From positions 1 to 37,002 of the IMG/VR virus record IMGVR_UViG_3300006119_000028: DNA of 37,002 nt. The stretch is one strand, 5' to 3'. Under the pieces are notes generated by a model, which was not told the DNA's origin, ran no database searches, and saw nothing but the letters and a program-made list of their open reading frames with translations. This document shows, piece by piece, positions 8,001-23,000 of this stretch. Made by a program: the position numbers and the translations under genes. Source of the stretch: a virus. The number at the start of each line of letters is the position of its first letter. The first letter of the stretch is position 1.

Positions 8001-11000
8001 TATTGACAATCATACTTAAATTGTCTGACACTACACCTGCTACTAATTCTTCAGGTCCATAACCAAAATCAAATGGAGCACCTGTTACATTATATATGGC
8101 ACTTGGAGTTTCAAATATGCCAGTTTGTGTCCAAGTTGATAAGTTATTTGATTGAATTACTGTATTATCATAACCAACCACAGTATAAGTGCCACTGTGA
8201 TAAGTAGATCCTGTTAAGTTTTGTGTTGTACCAGAAGTTTGACTTGCCCAAGTTATTCCATCTGTACTTGTTTTTATTAACCCTGTATTACCTACTGCTA
8301 CAAAATGTCCGTTAATATAATTTACATTTGTTAAGTCTGTTGTATATGGATAAGCGTACATTAATGCTAATCCAACAGTTGGATTAGTTCCGTTTAATGT
8401 AACTGCTGATCCGCCACTTGTTAAAGAAACTTGTACTTGTGTGCCATTTACTATATTTTTAATATAGTAAGTTGTGCTTGATGATATTACGTCAAATGAT
8501 TGTGTAAATCTTACAGTTTCCCCTACGGTAAATCCTGAAGTATTGCCTACGTTTATTACATTTGTATTTGTGTTGACGCCAACAATATTTGTTTCGTTGA
8601 TACCATTCCAATTTGTGCCATTGGCGCTTGTGTAAATTGCGCCGTTTTGGCCAACTGCTACTAATGTATTATTATTTGCTGTTACACTATAGAATCCATG
8701 ATAAGCAAATGATGGCACTACATTCCAAGAACTACCATTTGTACTTGTTAATACTATGTCCGTTGGTACAATTTCTGTAAAGCCAGTGCTATAATCAAAT
8801 CTTTGGCCAATGCCCACAGCAACGAATCCTGTGAATCCATTTAATGTCACATATGTTACGCCATATAACATTTCTGTCAAGTTATTATTAAATGTAAATG
8901 TTTGATTCCAATTTGTAGCATCAGTGCTTGTAATAATTGAAGACCCAACTGCTACATATACTCCATTACCATACGCGCTGTCTTGAAGTGTTAAGCCAGC
9001 TAAATTTAATGTTGTTGTTGTGCCACTTGTATAATAGCCTAAGCTACTCCAAGTTATACCGTCAACGCTTCTAAGTATAGGCGTAGCACTGTTACCTGTT
9101 GTCAATAAGTATTTGTTGTTTACAAAATTAATTGAGGTAATATCTGAATTGCTTGTTGTTAAACTTGTTACATTCCATATGTCATCAGATGTATTTGTAG
9201 CCAATGCTGCCCCTTGACTTGTATTAGCCGGAGATACATATGTTACACCATTGTAAATAATGCCAGCTAAATTAATTTGCGATGGATAGAATGGTTTATC
9301 TTGTAATTCTACATCAACTGGCAATTCTAAACTTGGCTGGAAGTAATTACCAAAATATGTGCTGTATGGATATATGGTGCCAGTCAACAACTGACTCATA
9401 TCAATAACAGGTATACCTAATTGTATTGCTCTGTCTTGATAATAACCATAACCTGGCATATTGACAGTTGGTTGATAATATCCTATAATTCTATCTAAAG
9501 CGTTTAACTCTCTTGAACCACTGTCAAGAAGTTGCCATTTACCATAGATAAACTCTTTGTCATTGTTACTGACAATACAAATATATACTTGCCCATTGAA
9601 GCGTACAACGCTTTGTTGGAAATAGAATGGTTCAGGTAAGAAAGCATAACTGCCTGCTTTGGCCATTGTCATACTTCCTGATGAAGTACCTAGGCTGATT
9701 GCTGAACCGCCTACAGTATTTGAAATTGTAATACTTGTACTTGGTGTTATACTTGCTATATAATAAGTTTGACCTAAAACGATGTTTGAATTAAAAATTG
9801 TTCCAGTAAAGACTACTGGATCATAAACATTAAATCCACTAGTGCTTGCTACTGTAATTGTTGAACTACTAGTTGCTGTAGCTGTTGTAGTCGTGAAACC
9901 AACATATGGGAATACATCAGGTAATCCGCTGACTGGTGCTGTCAACAATGGATTACTATACACTTCAAATGTATTTGTTCCTGTTACTCTCATGTAATAT
10001 TGATTTGATGTATCACTTGGAGGAGTTCCTGATACTTGAACACTTAAGATTGCTCCATAACTATCAATATTGTTTACACGCAATGTTATATCGTTAGCAG
10101 GTGAAAGCCCATCCGGTGTAATAGTTGTTCCGCTAATAGTAATAATATTGTCTATAGCAAAACCCTGTCCAGCACTTTCAATAATAGCATTATACCCACC
10201 TATTACATAACTAACTGAGAATGATGGTGTGCTTACTGGTGTTTGTTCATATGTTACAGGACCAAATTCTGTATGGCTAATTGTTACAGGAGTTGGGGTA
10301 GTACTTAATGGATTACCTGTTTCTAATGTAATATATGGTGTACCTGTTCCAATCATTAAACCATTATCATTTTGTAATACAGATTCAGAATAGTCGATAA
10401 ATCCAATCATTGGATATGTTGGTGAACTACTTGTTAGAGTTAATGCGCTTCCGCCTGGTGTAGCACTTATTGTAAAGTGTGTTAAGTCTACAATAGTTTT
10501 TACATAATATTCTGTATTCTTTGTGACTCCACCTGTGACATCTGCTACAAATGTGATTGGTGTTTCAGGGGCTAAATTTAAAGTACTATCGCAAGTAAAC
10601 TGACTTGTATTTGATCCTGTAATTTTTACAGTTTTAATTGGTGTGTAGCTAATTGTAAAGTGTTGACTATCAGTAATTGTGAATACAAAATACTGTTGAC
10701 CAATTACAACTGTTCCTAAACTTACACCTGTGAATATAATTGGCATGCCAGGATATAATACATCTGTGTTACTACAGGTTAATAAGTTTCCAGTTGATGA
10801 TGTGTTTGTTACTGTTACTGAAATGTTACCAATAGTACTTACATAATATAATCCAGCACTTAAACCATTAAATCCTGACCCAACAGTAAATGGCATATTA
10901 ACATACATATGATTTGTGCTATTAACTGAAACATAGTTAGTTGTTGTCAAAATAGCATTGATGTTGCCACTTAATTGATTGCTTATTACACCACTAGTAA

Positions 11001-14000
11001 TGCCAGCATATTGTTTGCTTGTTTGATATAATGTAAACAACTGATTTTGAACTTGACCAGGGCTGACAGGTAATGACAAGTTAATAGTCATACTGCCTGT
11101 AGCAGAACTTAATAACAATGTGTCAGATTGACTTGTTAATGTTGCGCTAGTTTCGTCATTTGCGCTTACATTACCTGGATCAAACACATTACCATTATAT
11201 TGAGTAGAAATTGTAATTTGTGTGCTATTAATAATTTGACTTACATAATAGATTGTTGATGAACTGATATTACCAAAGGTAGAACTTGCTGTTCCGTTTA
11301 TAATAGCATCGTTGATCACAAATGGTTCGTTTACGCTTAACCCAACTGTTGTTTCTAATGTTACGTATTTCGTACTTGAACTGGCTGAAACTACACCAAA
11401 TGTGGTTAAATCTGTTGTTTGAGACAATGTAAAGTTTTGTTTATCTAAAATAGTATGTACATAGTAAGTTACATTTTCAATAACTCCACCAAATACATCA
11501 CCTACAAAGAATACAGGTAATCCAATATAGAATCCAGTTGTGCCACCTGTACCTGTTGAGTTCAATGGAATAGTGAAATAACCTCTGTTTACATAACCAT
11601 TGGCTGTTGTACTTGTAACTTGTCTAATACCAGGATAATTTACAGTTAATGTTGCTGTGTTTACAACTTGAGCAACAAACATTGAACATCCTGCTACTGA
11701 AATTATCTGATTGTTTAAGCTTAATGTAGGTCCACCAACTGTTGCTGAAATTGTAAAATCAGTTAAGCTTAAAATTTCTTTTACATAATAAACTATACCA
11801 ACACTTAACCCACTGTTGCCTACACTTCCAGCAAATTGAACTGGCATGTCAACTGTCATACCAATTGTACTGCCTGAGGCATTTTCTAAATTACCGCTAT
11901 CAAGTTTTAAGCTGACGCTATTAGTTGCGCTAACAGTAGCATAAACATATCTTACTGAGCTTGACCATTCAACTTGTTGATTGTTGCCAACACTTACTAT
12001 TTCAAAACCGGCGCCATGTGCGCTAGCTAAGATGCTGCTAATTGGAGGTTGAGAATTTTGTAAAGATAGATCACTACTACTGACTTGCTCAACATTTAAT
12101 AAATCGCCAGCAAAGAAGCTACCATAGAATGCGTCTGCTTTCCAGTCTGTAACTTTTGTATTATATGTTGTTCTGTCATATTTTAATGTTACAATATTTT
12201 CTCTTACTGGAACTGCGGTTGAAACAGCACTAGCACGAGCGGTTAAGTTTAATGTATGGTTATTGCCTGTTCCTGTGCTTAAAATATTAATACGGTTTGT
12301 GTCGTTTACGCAATCAGCATAATTTTCATACAAAGCAACAATAATAGCTGGAACGGTTTCAAGTACATTTAAATAGTACCATTGATTGTTTTGTAATCCA
12401 CCTACATTCACTCCATTAGGATCACTTAAGTATTTTATTAAGTCTCCTGTTTGGAACTGTGGAGCGTAAATTTGAATTGTGTTATTTAAAATATTGACAT
12501 TGTTGCTACTGAATGGAACTGTAACTGCTGTGTCAAATATAATTTCTGGAAGAACGGCATAGCCTCTGCCTGGATTAATAACATTTACACCTACTACAGT
12601 ATCTAAACTCATGACTGCTTCTAACACTGCTGCTTCTTTTGGAGCAGGGTATATGCTTGTGTCAATATAAGCTAGTACTCTTGGTGGGTTTTGATAGCCT
12701 CGTGAACCATTCAATAACAGCACAGCAGGCAAATCTATTATAATATCTGATCCTGGTAAGTGAGTTTGAACAGTTGTTTGGTTGTAACCTCTAATTAATT
12801 GACTTAAAACATTTGTAGCACGATCTACATGTCCATAGGCAATTTGTTCAGTACCAATAGTAATCACACCATTGATTGGGAAACCACTAGCATTGTACAC
12901 AACAATGAAGCTGCTGCCTAAACTTATATATGCTTTTAATGTTGTGATAGTTACATCAGTTTGACCTGTTAAACTTACACCATAATTTTCAAACCAGTCA
13001 TTGTATTGTTGTTCTTGCCAAATTTCTGCTGTTGGCAAGTAAGTTGTAGTATTGTCTGGATTTTCATAGACAAGTTCTGGACTTACAAACTGTTCAATTG
13101 TAGAATTATAACCAGCAGGTAAATCAAAATCAGTTAATGTACCAGCATACAATTCATTACCTGTATAAACATATGTAAAGTTCTTAATAAAGACGTGGAA
13201 TGGTAATGCTTCAGTCAAGTATTTTGATAAGAAATCTTGATTATCACTTTGATAATTTTCTAATGGAAGCAAGTTTCTAATATTGTGAGATACATCAACT
13301 AAGCTTGTTTTGTTTAACCATGTAAGATAATTTTGTGATGATGTTGCTTCACTTTGAATATATTCAAACATCAAAATCAAACTTTGATTTCTATAAATTA
13401 ATAATTCACTTGTGTAAATTTGTTCATTTAATGCTCTAATAATCCAATATGTTTCTTCTGAAGGATAATTGTCATAACTACTTGTGCCATAGAAATTACC
13501 TGCCCAGCCATATCCCGCGCTAGCATAATCATATAGACTACTGCTAAACTGTATAGTTCCGTTTTGTAATCCTATTCTAATCCAGCTATCAGTAGCACTT
13601 GAATAGATATACCATTCATTTAAACCTTTACCGTTTTTCTGAACTTTTGCTATTGTTTTGTCTGCTACTGTTAGTGTTGACAAATCAGCATAAATGCTAA
13701 CAACAACATTTGCTCTTACACTATCATCATAGCCTGGTGCCCACCAGTTTACATAAGTCCAATAATCTTGTGTGTTATAAAATTCGCCGCTGGCAAACAA
13801 GAATGTAGCATTTTCTCTTGTTTCAGCTATAGGATATTGTGCCAATGTACTATTAGCAAATAAAATATAGTTTTGTAAGGCAATAAATCTGTCTAAGAAG
13901 AAACTTTGTCTTGGTCTTGCGCTAATACCAGTTTGTACTGCTAGCGGCAAGAATGGATCTGGTACTACTTGTCCTAAACCGTCAACGCCTGACAAGCTGT

Positions 14001-17000
14001 ATAAGAATCTACGATATAATAATGTTGGTTCAGGAGTTTCTAGTGTTGGCAATCCTGGCAAGAAATCTTCATAATAATTTTGTTTAATTAAAGCATATTC
14101 ACTATGATATTCGTCATCTGTTTTTCCAGTTGAATATCCAATGTTAAGAACACTTGTATTGCCGTTTAATAATTGTTGACTGTTATAAACACTAAACACA
14201 CTTGGCAAGACTGGTGCTAGATAACTTATACCAGAATAGAATGGATAAGCAATATAAGTTGCTATAGTATTATCACTTAATGTTTTGCCTATATTTTCAA
14301 AAATTATGCTACTATTTCTTACCCAGAAATAATAAACAACTGTTGCTTCTTGTGAACTGTTTAATATAGTTTCAATAGAGAATAAGTTTGTGTTGTATGG
14401 TATACCTGGACCTTGATAGCTACTAGGTGGAACTGCGCTTTCTATCCATGAATAGACAGCGACATCACTGCCTGGGAATACTGTTCCCCAGTATGCGCTG
14501 TTATATGTAACATCATTTTGATGATAGTTTACAAAACGTACGTTTGATGTATTAAACCAAATATTACCAACTTTTTCTTTGCCCCATACTACTGATTGTT
14601 GTGTTACATTACCGTTGTTATAGCTAGCAGGGTCGATTTGACTAACAACATCAATGTTTTCTGCTACTATACCAAATAATTTTCCTTGTAGTGGATCAAA
14701 ATAATCTAAATGTAAAAGTGTTTGGTTATTTTGAGAATTAAAAATTTGAGTATAACCAATACGATTAATATCAACGATTGGAGATGTTTGACGCAATACT
14801 GACCAGTCTTGAGTTCCTACAGTGTTTACATAAGTTACAACTTGTCCGTAACCTAATGTAAAGCTATCATTGAAGTTATTGGGAATGCCAGCAAATTTAC
14901 TTGAGCCTATTACAACTCTATTACCTACAAAGTCTAGTGCTGTGCCATACATTGGCTGATTGCCATACACTAAATCATTTGCGTTTACACTTTGAGCATA
15001 AACAAAATTTCCAACATTGTTTATTGTTTCATTGAAATCTTCTAAGTAATCAAACATATAAACAGCACCAGCATTTGGGAATGTGTCAATAAACTGTGTG
15101 GTGTTGTTATCAAAGATTGTATCATTGTCTGGATATTGTATGTTATCAAATGTTGTATCTTCATATCTTGTGCCAACTGGCGCACTAGCTACAAAGCTGC
15201 CATATTCATTGAATTTAACAGTTGTACCAAACTGTGTTGCCCCATCTTCGTGTGGACAAAGTATTGTTTGAGTTAATGTATATGGAGTAATACCTAATTC
15301 TGTTAAAGCTGCGCTATCAAGTGTTGAAATTAACAATTTTTCATTTGCTTGTGCTAAGTCATTATTAATTATACTAATTGTTAAAATGTTATTACTTGCT
15401 GATGCTGTAACATTTATAATATTAGCTTGAATGATTGCCTGTGCTGCTGATGCTGCGTCACCAACTGGAAGAACAGCTTCAAATCCATTGATTAAAATAG
15501 TTCTTTGTTGTGTTAGATTAACAGCACTTGTGCCTGTGATGGTACCAAATCTACCGCCACTATTTGTGAATCTATATACAGCGCCTTCAACTAATTGAGT
15601 TGTTAATTCAAACGGTGCGCCAACAATGATTTCTGTGCCATATGCTGTTGTATCAACACTGTTACCAAACTGTACACCTACTTCAGGTGTTGATTCTGTA
15701 GTTAAAGATTGAACTTTTGTGAATACATTGTCACTGACATTAACAATGTCACCAGCTGTTAATTGTCCTGTGTAAATTAATGTTGATCCAGCAACAGCGT
15801 AATTGCTGTCATCTACAAGATTACCATTTACACTTACATATAAAGGATCTGTTTGTACATTGACATTGAAATATAAACCAGTCGCATTAGTTAATGAAAC
15901 TGGGGTTGTTGATGATCTTGAAGTTTTAATGGTGATGTTACTGCCACTGATACTGTTTATGTAATAAACAACATATGGAACTACACCACTGTTGCCAAAA
16001 TTCACTGATGCTAATGCTGTGCCAGTTCCTGACCCTACGCCTGTTGCTGTAAATACTACACCAACGTTATTACTACCTGCGCCAATAGCTGTGAAGTCTG
16101 TAGTACCTACGCTGTCAATAGTGTAAGTTACACCTACAACAAAACTACCTGCTACTGTTGGAGTTGTAAATGCTGTAAACATCACGGGTTGATTTACACT
16201 AAATCCTGTCATGTCGGCATTACATTGTATAATAGTACCGCTGCTTACAGCATTTGCTGTTCTATCTACGTGTGTTGGTGTCCATGCTAAATTAAATTTG
16301 CTAATTATGTCAATATTTGTAAATTGTGCTACGAAGTTTTGAACGCTACGTTGATAGACATATGAACTACCCCAATTTGAAATTGTTGAAGGAACATATT
16401 CAACTCCTGGTGCGCCAATCACAACTGTGTCGCCATAATAGTCAGTTGCTATGCTGTTACCAAATTTATCTCCACTTGAACTAAAGAGGCTACCATCGAT
16501 AACTGTAGAATATTTGTATGATATTTGTGTAGCTGTGCCTGTGCCTGACCCTGCGCCTGTTGCTACAAATATTGTACCTACTGTGTTTGTAATCGGTGTA
16601 GCGCAAATAGTCTTAAAGTTAGTTGTGCCAACACTAGTAATGATATATGTTTCACCTGCTACAAAATATCCTGCTTGTAAAGGTATATTTTGTTTTCTAT
16701 AAACATAAACTTTATTGTCAGCACTATCACCAACATATAACCAGTTAGTGTCATTAGACAATGCCAAACTATTTCCAAAGACTGTAGCCCCACCGGGTGC
16801 GGCTATCTCTTGTGTTTCTGTTAAATAATCGCTTAATATTGAATTGTTAAGTGTGTAAATGTAAATTTTAGGTGTGCCAGTTGGTTGACTGATAACATAA
16901 GTTAAACCTTCATTGACCATGCTAGTGCCATATGATACATCACTACCTGTTAATGTTTGGAAAATATCATAATTTGTTGTAATAACATTATAGTCATAAC

Positions 17001-20000
17001 GATATACTTCGCCTAACTTGTTATCACTAATTAGATATCCACCTAATAATTCATTATAAAGCACTGCCGCGCCAAAAGCTAAAGTTTCAGCGTGATTTAT
17101 TTCTTGTTCATAATTGTAGTTTAATGTTTTTTGATATACTGCCCAACCACCATCTGTGTTTGTATCTACCCAAACAGTGTTTGGTTCAAATTCAAATGCT
17201 AATAAAGGCAAGTTAGCTATATCACCTGGAGTACTTACTCTTTGCGATGATAGCATCATGCCTACACCTATACCATTGATTGCTCTTGTTGTAGTGCTTA
17301 GTGATAATGAAATTGTTACTTGTGTTAAACTTACAACATTCAATACTGAATAATAACCATTTACATTAGTGTTAAAGTTTACAATAGCAAACAAATCATA
17401 TTGTTGTAAATTATGTGGTGTGGCAAATGTTACAACACATGTGCTGTTTAAATTGTTTTGTACATTAATAACTTGGTTAATTGCTATAGGCGTGTAGACA
17501 TTCCATTTGTTTAGATAGTTTGCTATCCATACATAATCACCTACATAAAAATTGCTTAATGGTACAAGTGTGCCTTGTTGATTAACTGCTGAACCTAATT
17601 GACTGTAAAAATATGAAACCATTTTTACATCGTTATAGTTTACATAACCTGCGTCAGGTAATAAAACACTAGGAGCATATGGTATTGTTGGCAGTACGTT
17701 AACATCGTTTACTGGCTCACTAAAGTTGTAAAGTGAGTATAACGGAACTTCTTGTTCTACCCCTGGTATTGAAACTCCATCAGTTAACCCAACAATAAAT
17801 GGATTTCCTGCTAACTGTGCTGCGTCTAACTTAAATTGAATAAAGTTGTTATTTAATACACCGCCATATTTTGATGTTTGAATAGCCCAGTTTTCGTATA
17901 CGTTGTAATTAATTGAACCTTGTGGTAAGTTTGCCCCAACAAATGCGCTTACAGCATTTGTACTACCTTTTGTTTTAATTAAATTTTGATAGACATTAAC
18001 TTGTGTTTCGTCAGTTAAATCAACTAACGCAGCATAGTCTCTTGGTCTGTACCCAATCAAACTGTAACCTAATAGGTTAGCATCTGGATTTAAAGCAGTT
18101 GAATTAATATCATAGTATCGTGTGCTATCTAAGCTGTTAGTACTGCTGTTTGGCAATAAACCATTTTGAATCTGTCCATAATTACTAATCATCCAATATT
18201 TTTGTTGGAAGGTTGCGCTTGGTTGAACAATTTGTTGTGCGACCCAATATTGATTTTTGTAAAGAACGATTTCGCCTTTGGTATATCTTAATGAAGGATC
18301 CCACTGTTGTATGTTTGTCTGATTTATGATAAAGCCTGAAGCATTATATGTGCCGTCCCAGTTAGCTGTTTTAGCACCTCTTACATAAATTCTGTTTTGT
18401 CTTATGCCAGTAATTAAATCATAAATTGTATCATTAAACAATGTGTAATTATCAAACACTACAGCGTTTTCAAAATTGCTTAAATTAAATTGACCATAGC
18501 TAATTGTATCGCCTTTGTTTAATGCTGCTACTGTAAATTCTGTTCCATTACGAACAATGTTTAAATCTGAATTTTTAATTGGATATAAGTTTTGATTTAA
18601 TACAAAGTTAATACCTTGTAAACTCAATGGCTGTACAATTTGATTTTCTTTGTCAATAGTTAATTCATAAGCAGCAGGGTTAAGTGCTATAGTAGCACCT
18701 GCTGACCAACCAACTTGTGTCCAATATAAATATTCCGCTATCATTTGTTGCCAGTCAACAACGACACTATCAACTTGATATTGATAGGCAGCGCCTTGAC
18801 TGACTAAGTATGCGCCATAACTCGCTAAGAATTGTGCTACTTGATTAGTATTAATAAAAGTTGTTCCATATGGTACAACTTCGACTGTATCGCTATAATT
18901 TTTTGCTACTTTAACTGTTACGTTGTCTATAGTAATAAAGTTATATTGTCCATCATTCTTTGGTTTTAATACATTGAAATAAGCTGTTGTTTGACTGTTT
19001 CCATTAACACTATAGAAATATTGTGGTGTTAGTTGAACAAGCACACTACTGTATATAAGTTTTTCATATGGAGGATTGCTATATAGCAATACTTGATAGC
19101 TAGCATCAGGTATCAACAATGAACTGTTGTTGCTATTTGGATTTGTACTTTGTACATAGAAGTTTAATAAGTTTTGATCGCTATAACCAGCTAAACGATA
19201 TACTAAACGTACATCAATGTTGTTTAGTAATTCAGTTAGTGTTGTTGTACCATCAATACCAAATTGTTTTTGATAGTCTACTATCCAGTTGATATAACTT
19301 GTAACTGGTGTGCCATTGCCATATACAGGAATGTCAGTAATAATAAGATGACTTCTGTTGTTAACAAGATATTGATTAAATTCACTGTTGTATTTGTAGT
19401 CATCTACCCAAACACCTAAATTGAAAAATTCTGCTGGTTTAGTTAACGCCTGTATTCTCATTAAATCAAACGGCCAAGTGCTGCTGCGTCTGTAACTTAA
19501 TTCTACAGGGCCAACATCTCCAACTTGCCAATTGTTTTCAAAACTACCCGAGTAGTAATTTCCTACAACGCTTACAAATGGGCTGACAAGATTACCTTGA
19601 GTGTCAACTGGCAATATAGTTGTAAGACCTGGTCTTACAGCTTCAGGTATTATTCTGCTGTCGCCATTGTTATAATCAAATCCTATTTCAAGGTCTCCCC
19701 ACAATACTAAGTTGTTACTTGTATATGGAGCACTACCATAACGACTTGTCCACCAAGTTGGTTCGTTGCTATAACCTAACATTTCCCATGGAGTTGTGTT
19801 AGGAGTAAATGTGTCATAGAAATATTGATAGATACCTCTCCAGTAACCTATGCCTATTTGTGAATTATCTAACTTATTATTAGTTGTTCTATAGTTCCAA
19901 CTTAATTCATCTGTTGAACTATAATATTGAGTTTGATATGTTAATCTATTTTGACCAACCCAATTTAAGAATCCTTGTTGATAGATTTCGATAAATTCTT

Positions 20001-23000
20001 GGTAGCTATATTGATTATTTCTAAAGTAACCAGGCAAAATGTCATACAGTTGAACTGGAACTGTATTACTTAATTTTAAGTTGTTGTATATTCTTTTTTC
20101 AAATTCTAATAAAGCTTGGTCTCTATAATCTACTAATGTGTCTGTTTCAACAATATAGTCGCCATATAGTTTATTATAACTGCCATCATGCCCTTTAATA
20201 AAATATGTTGGCTGACTATAATCGCTATCTAATACAACTTCTGGAATAAATGCTGGATACAATCCAAGTTTTGTAGGTGTATTTGGTACAAAACTACCAT
20301 AAGTTTGGTTGTACTCGTTAATTGTAACTACATCGCCTGGCATCAATTCAATAACGATTTCTAAACTAGGAGCAGTAGAACTGACAATATAATCTACTCC
20401 ACGTACTAATTGTTTTGTTGTTGTAAGATTATCTACTGTTCTAGCCAAGTATACAAGTACACCGTTATAGTTAGCTTGTGAAAAATCATAAACTTGACTT
20501 AAAGGATATACTGTAACTTGTAAATTGTTTTCAAAGGTATAAACATTTGAAGCATAAGGAGATTTTGCTGGTAGCATGTCGCTCCAGAAGAAACTTTGAT
20601 TATTACTTTTTGTTGCTGTAATAATATCCAATGCTGTGTTTAATACATATGCTGGATCATAACGTTGATCAAATGGATAATTGTTAACCGTAGCTACAAT
20701 TAAATTTTTGTAGTTAATATATTGTTTGCTGTTGTATGACAATGAATCAAAAAGATTGAAATCTAAATTGCGTAAGAATGTTCCTGGCAATACTAAGCTT
20801 GCGCTGTTTTGAATGATAGCATTACCATAAGGAACAATGTTTCCTAAGTTTCTATAGTTGTTATTGCCAAATACATCACCTGTAATGTAAGGACAATTAT
20901 TAAAGATACTTACATATTGTCTTCTTATATCGCCAACGTTGGCTGTTGTAATATTACCATTTAATGGGTTATTACTTAAGTTGATAGGTACTTGATAGTA
21001 TGCTACGCTGCTTACATCATTGCTTAATACTAAGACTTGAATTAAAGTATTTGTAATTTCTACAGGTACAGTTACTGTGACAGTTGTAATCGGTGTGCCA
21101 TTAGCTAATGCCCCAAGTGTTACAGTATAATTACTTGAATTTTGAATTACATTGTTTACATAAACTTGTAGTACAGGCCATGGACTGTCAGTTGAAGGTA
21201 TTGGTTGTACATCTAATACAAATGTAGCTGTTGGGTTTGAATCACGATACCAGTTATATTCAAATATTTGATATTGTACACTTGGCCCTACTGCTGTTTG
21301 CCAGCCCAATAATCTTTCATAAGTTGTTAAATCAATATCATTATAAACATAACCTGTATTAACATTTACTGTAACAGGATTACTTTCGCTTACATAATTA
21401 AATGTATCGCTGTTGAATGAAATATCAAAACTAATATCACCTATATTGTCTACAGAACTATAACGTAGTGGAAATCCTAAAATAGGATCGTTTGTGCCTG
21501 TGCCAATACCGTAGGCTATTAATTTACAGCCGGCAAAACTAGTTCCTAGATATACGTCACTGTTACCAAAACTAATACCATTGCTGTCAAATACATCAAA
21601 CAATGGAGCTTGATTGTTATTTGTTTTTTCTTGTGATTGTGTCCAAACTAAACCATTATACCAATAACTATAACCCTGACTGTTATAACCTCTGAAAACA
21701 ACTACTTGGTTGTTTGCTTCTATTGTGCCATCTGGTGCTTCAGATAATGTGATCACAGGGGGTTGTCCTGCTGTAATGACACTAAAGCTAGTTACAAATA
21801 TTTTTGCGTTTTGTTCTGGGTCGTTGGCAAATACTATTCTTGCGCCAGGAAAAAGTTTGTAATTGTTATTATTTGCTGGGTTAGCAACAAGTGATAAGTT
21901 ATTTGTTAAACTTATTGTTTTGTTATAGTCATAGCCAATTCCAATTGTCAAAGTTGTACCATCATTAGCTAATGAAGTAATTTGACTGTTTGGTGGTAAT
22001 ATATTTTGACTATCATTGATATACATACCAACAGCAAATGTGCCACTTATATCATCTAACGGAACTGTTGCTGTTGTAAATAATGCGTTAGCTGTTCCAG
22101 TACCTGATGCTGTTGTAACAACATTAACAATCATACCTGCTTGGTATGTTACTCCTGTAGTACCTGCTACTGTATTCCAATTAGTAGTACCTGTACTTGT
22201 AATAACATAGTTTTGTCCAACTACTAAACTACCACTATTAACATTTAGTGAACTTGCGTCAAGTGTAGCATTGTATGTTGTGTAAACATCAACGTCAGGA
22301 TAATATACATATTGTCCAGCAACTTGATTTAAACAGTCAGTTGTTCTAAAATCAATAAAGTCAATAGGATCTTTGCCTACTGTGCCACTGTTAAACAATC
22401 TTAGATTTGGGTAAAACTCAATAATAGGTCTTACTGCTTTAAACTGTTCATTAGCATATGTTGTTAAGATACTAGGATCATTGTTATACTGTGCTGTAGC
22501 TTGAATAACATCGATGTGGAACCAACGATTACCTCTAGACCAAGCATTTCTATTAATTGCTTCTCTGGCAATAGTAATATAATCAGGGGTAACAGGAATA
22601 TACAAACTATCGTCATAGTTAGCTGTGTCATAGTTTGTACTAGCGTATGGAGTTAAAATGTCGCCTGTGAATTTTTCTGGTACGACAAAATTTGTAACTG
22701 GTAATAATTCAATAGCAACACCAACACCTTGTACATAATATTGACCAGTCAAATAACTAGAAGGAATAATATCTCCTACAAATTGTACTTTTAATCCATT
22801 TGTAAAGACTACACCATTGCTTGCTGTATAATTCTTTTTACCTAATATCTCTGTTTCAATATCAATTTGATTTGTAATATTAGCATCAGCAATTTTAATT
22901 ACACCAACTTGATCAGGATTTGTACCGTCTTGATAGTATAGTGTTGTTAATGGAGCAGAAATGTATGGTATCATTTCAATATTGTTATATTGATCTAAGA

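Larger units (their letters stand above)
14880..17070 (-). repeat. FG-GAP-like propeller region in giant protein
   Basis: About residues 2450-3190 contain up to seven blades with the FG-GAP pattern: LGEVYRYDYN, YGTSMV...YVISQP...IYIYTL, FGNSLAL...LYVGDS...VYVYRK, FGNSIAT...VVIGAP...SYVYQR, FGNSVDT...IIVGAP...VYRF, FGTTVKF...FVASAP...VYMFDY and YGTALDF...VVIGSS. FG-GAP blades form the integrin-alpha type beta-propeller. Here blades are separated by inserted modules, including two GTT(D/N)F copies, so the blade spacing is irregular. Confidence 0.7.
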
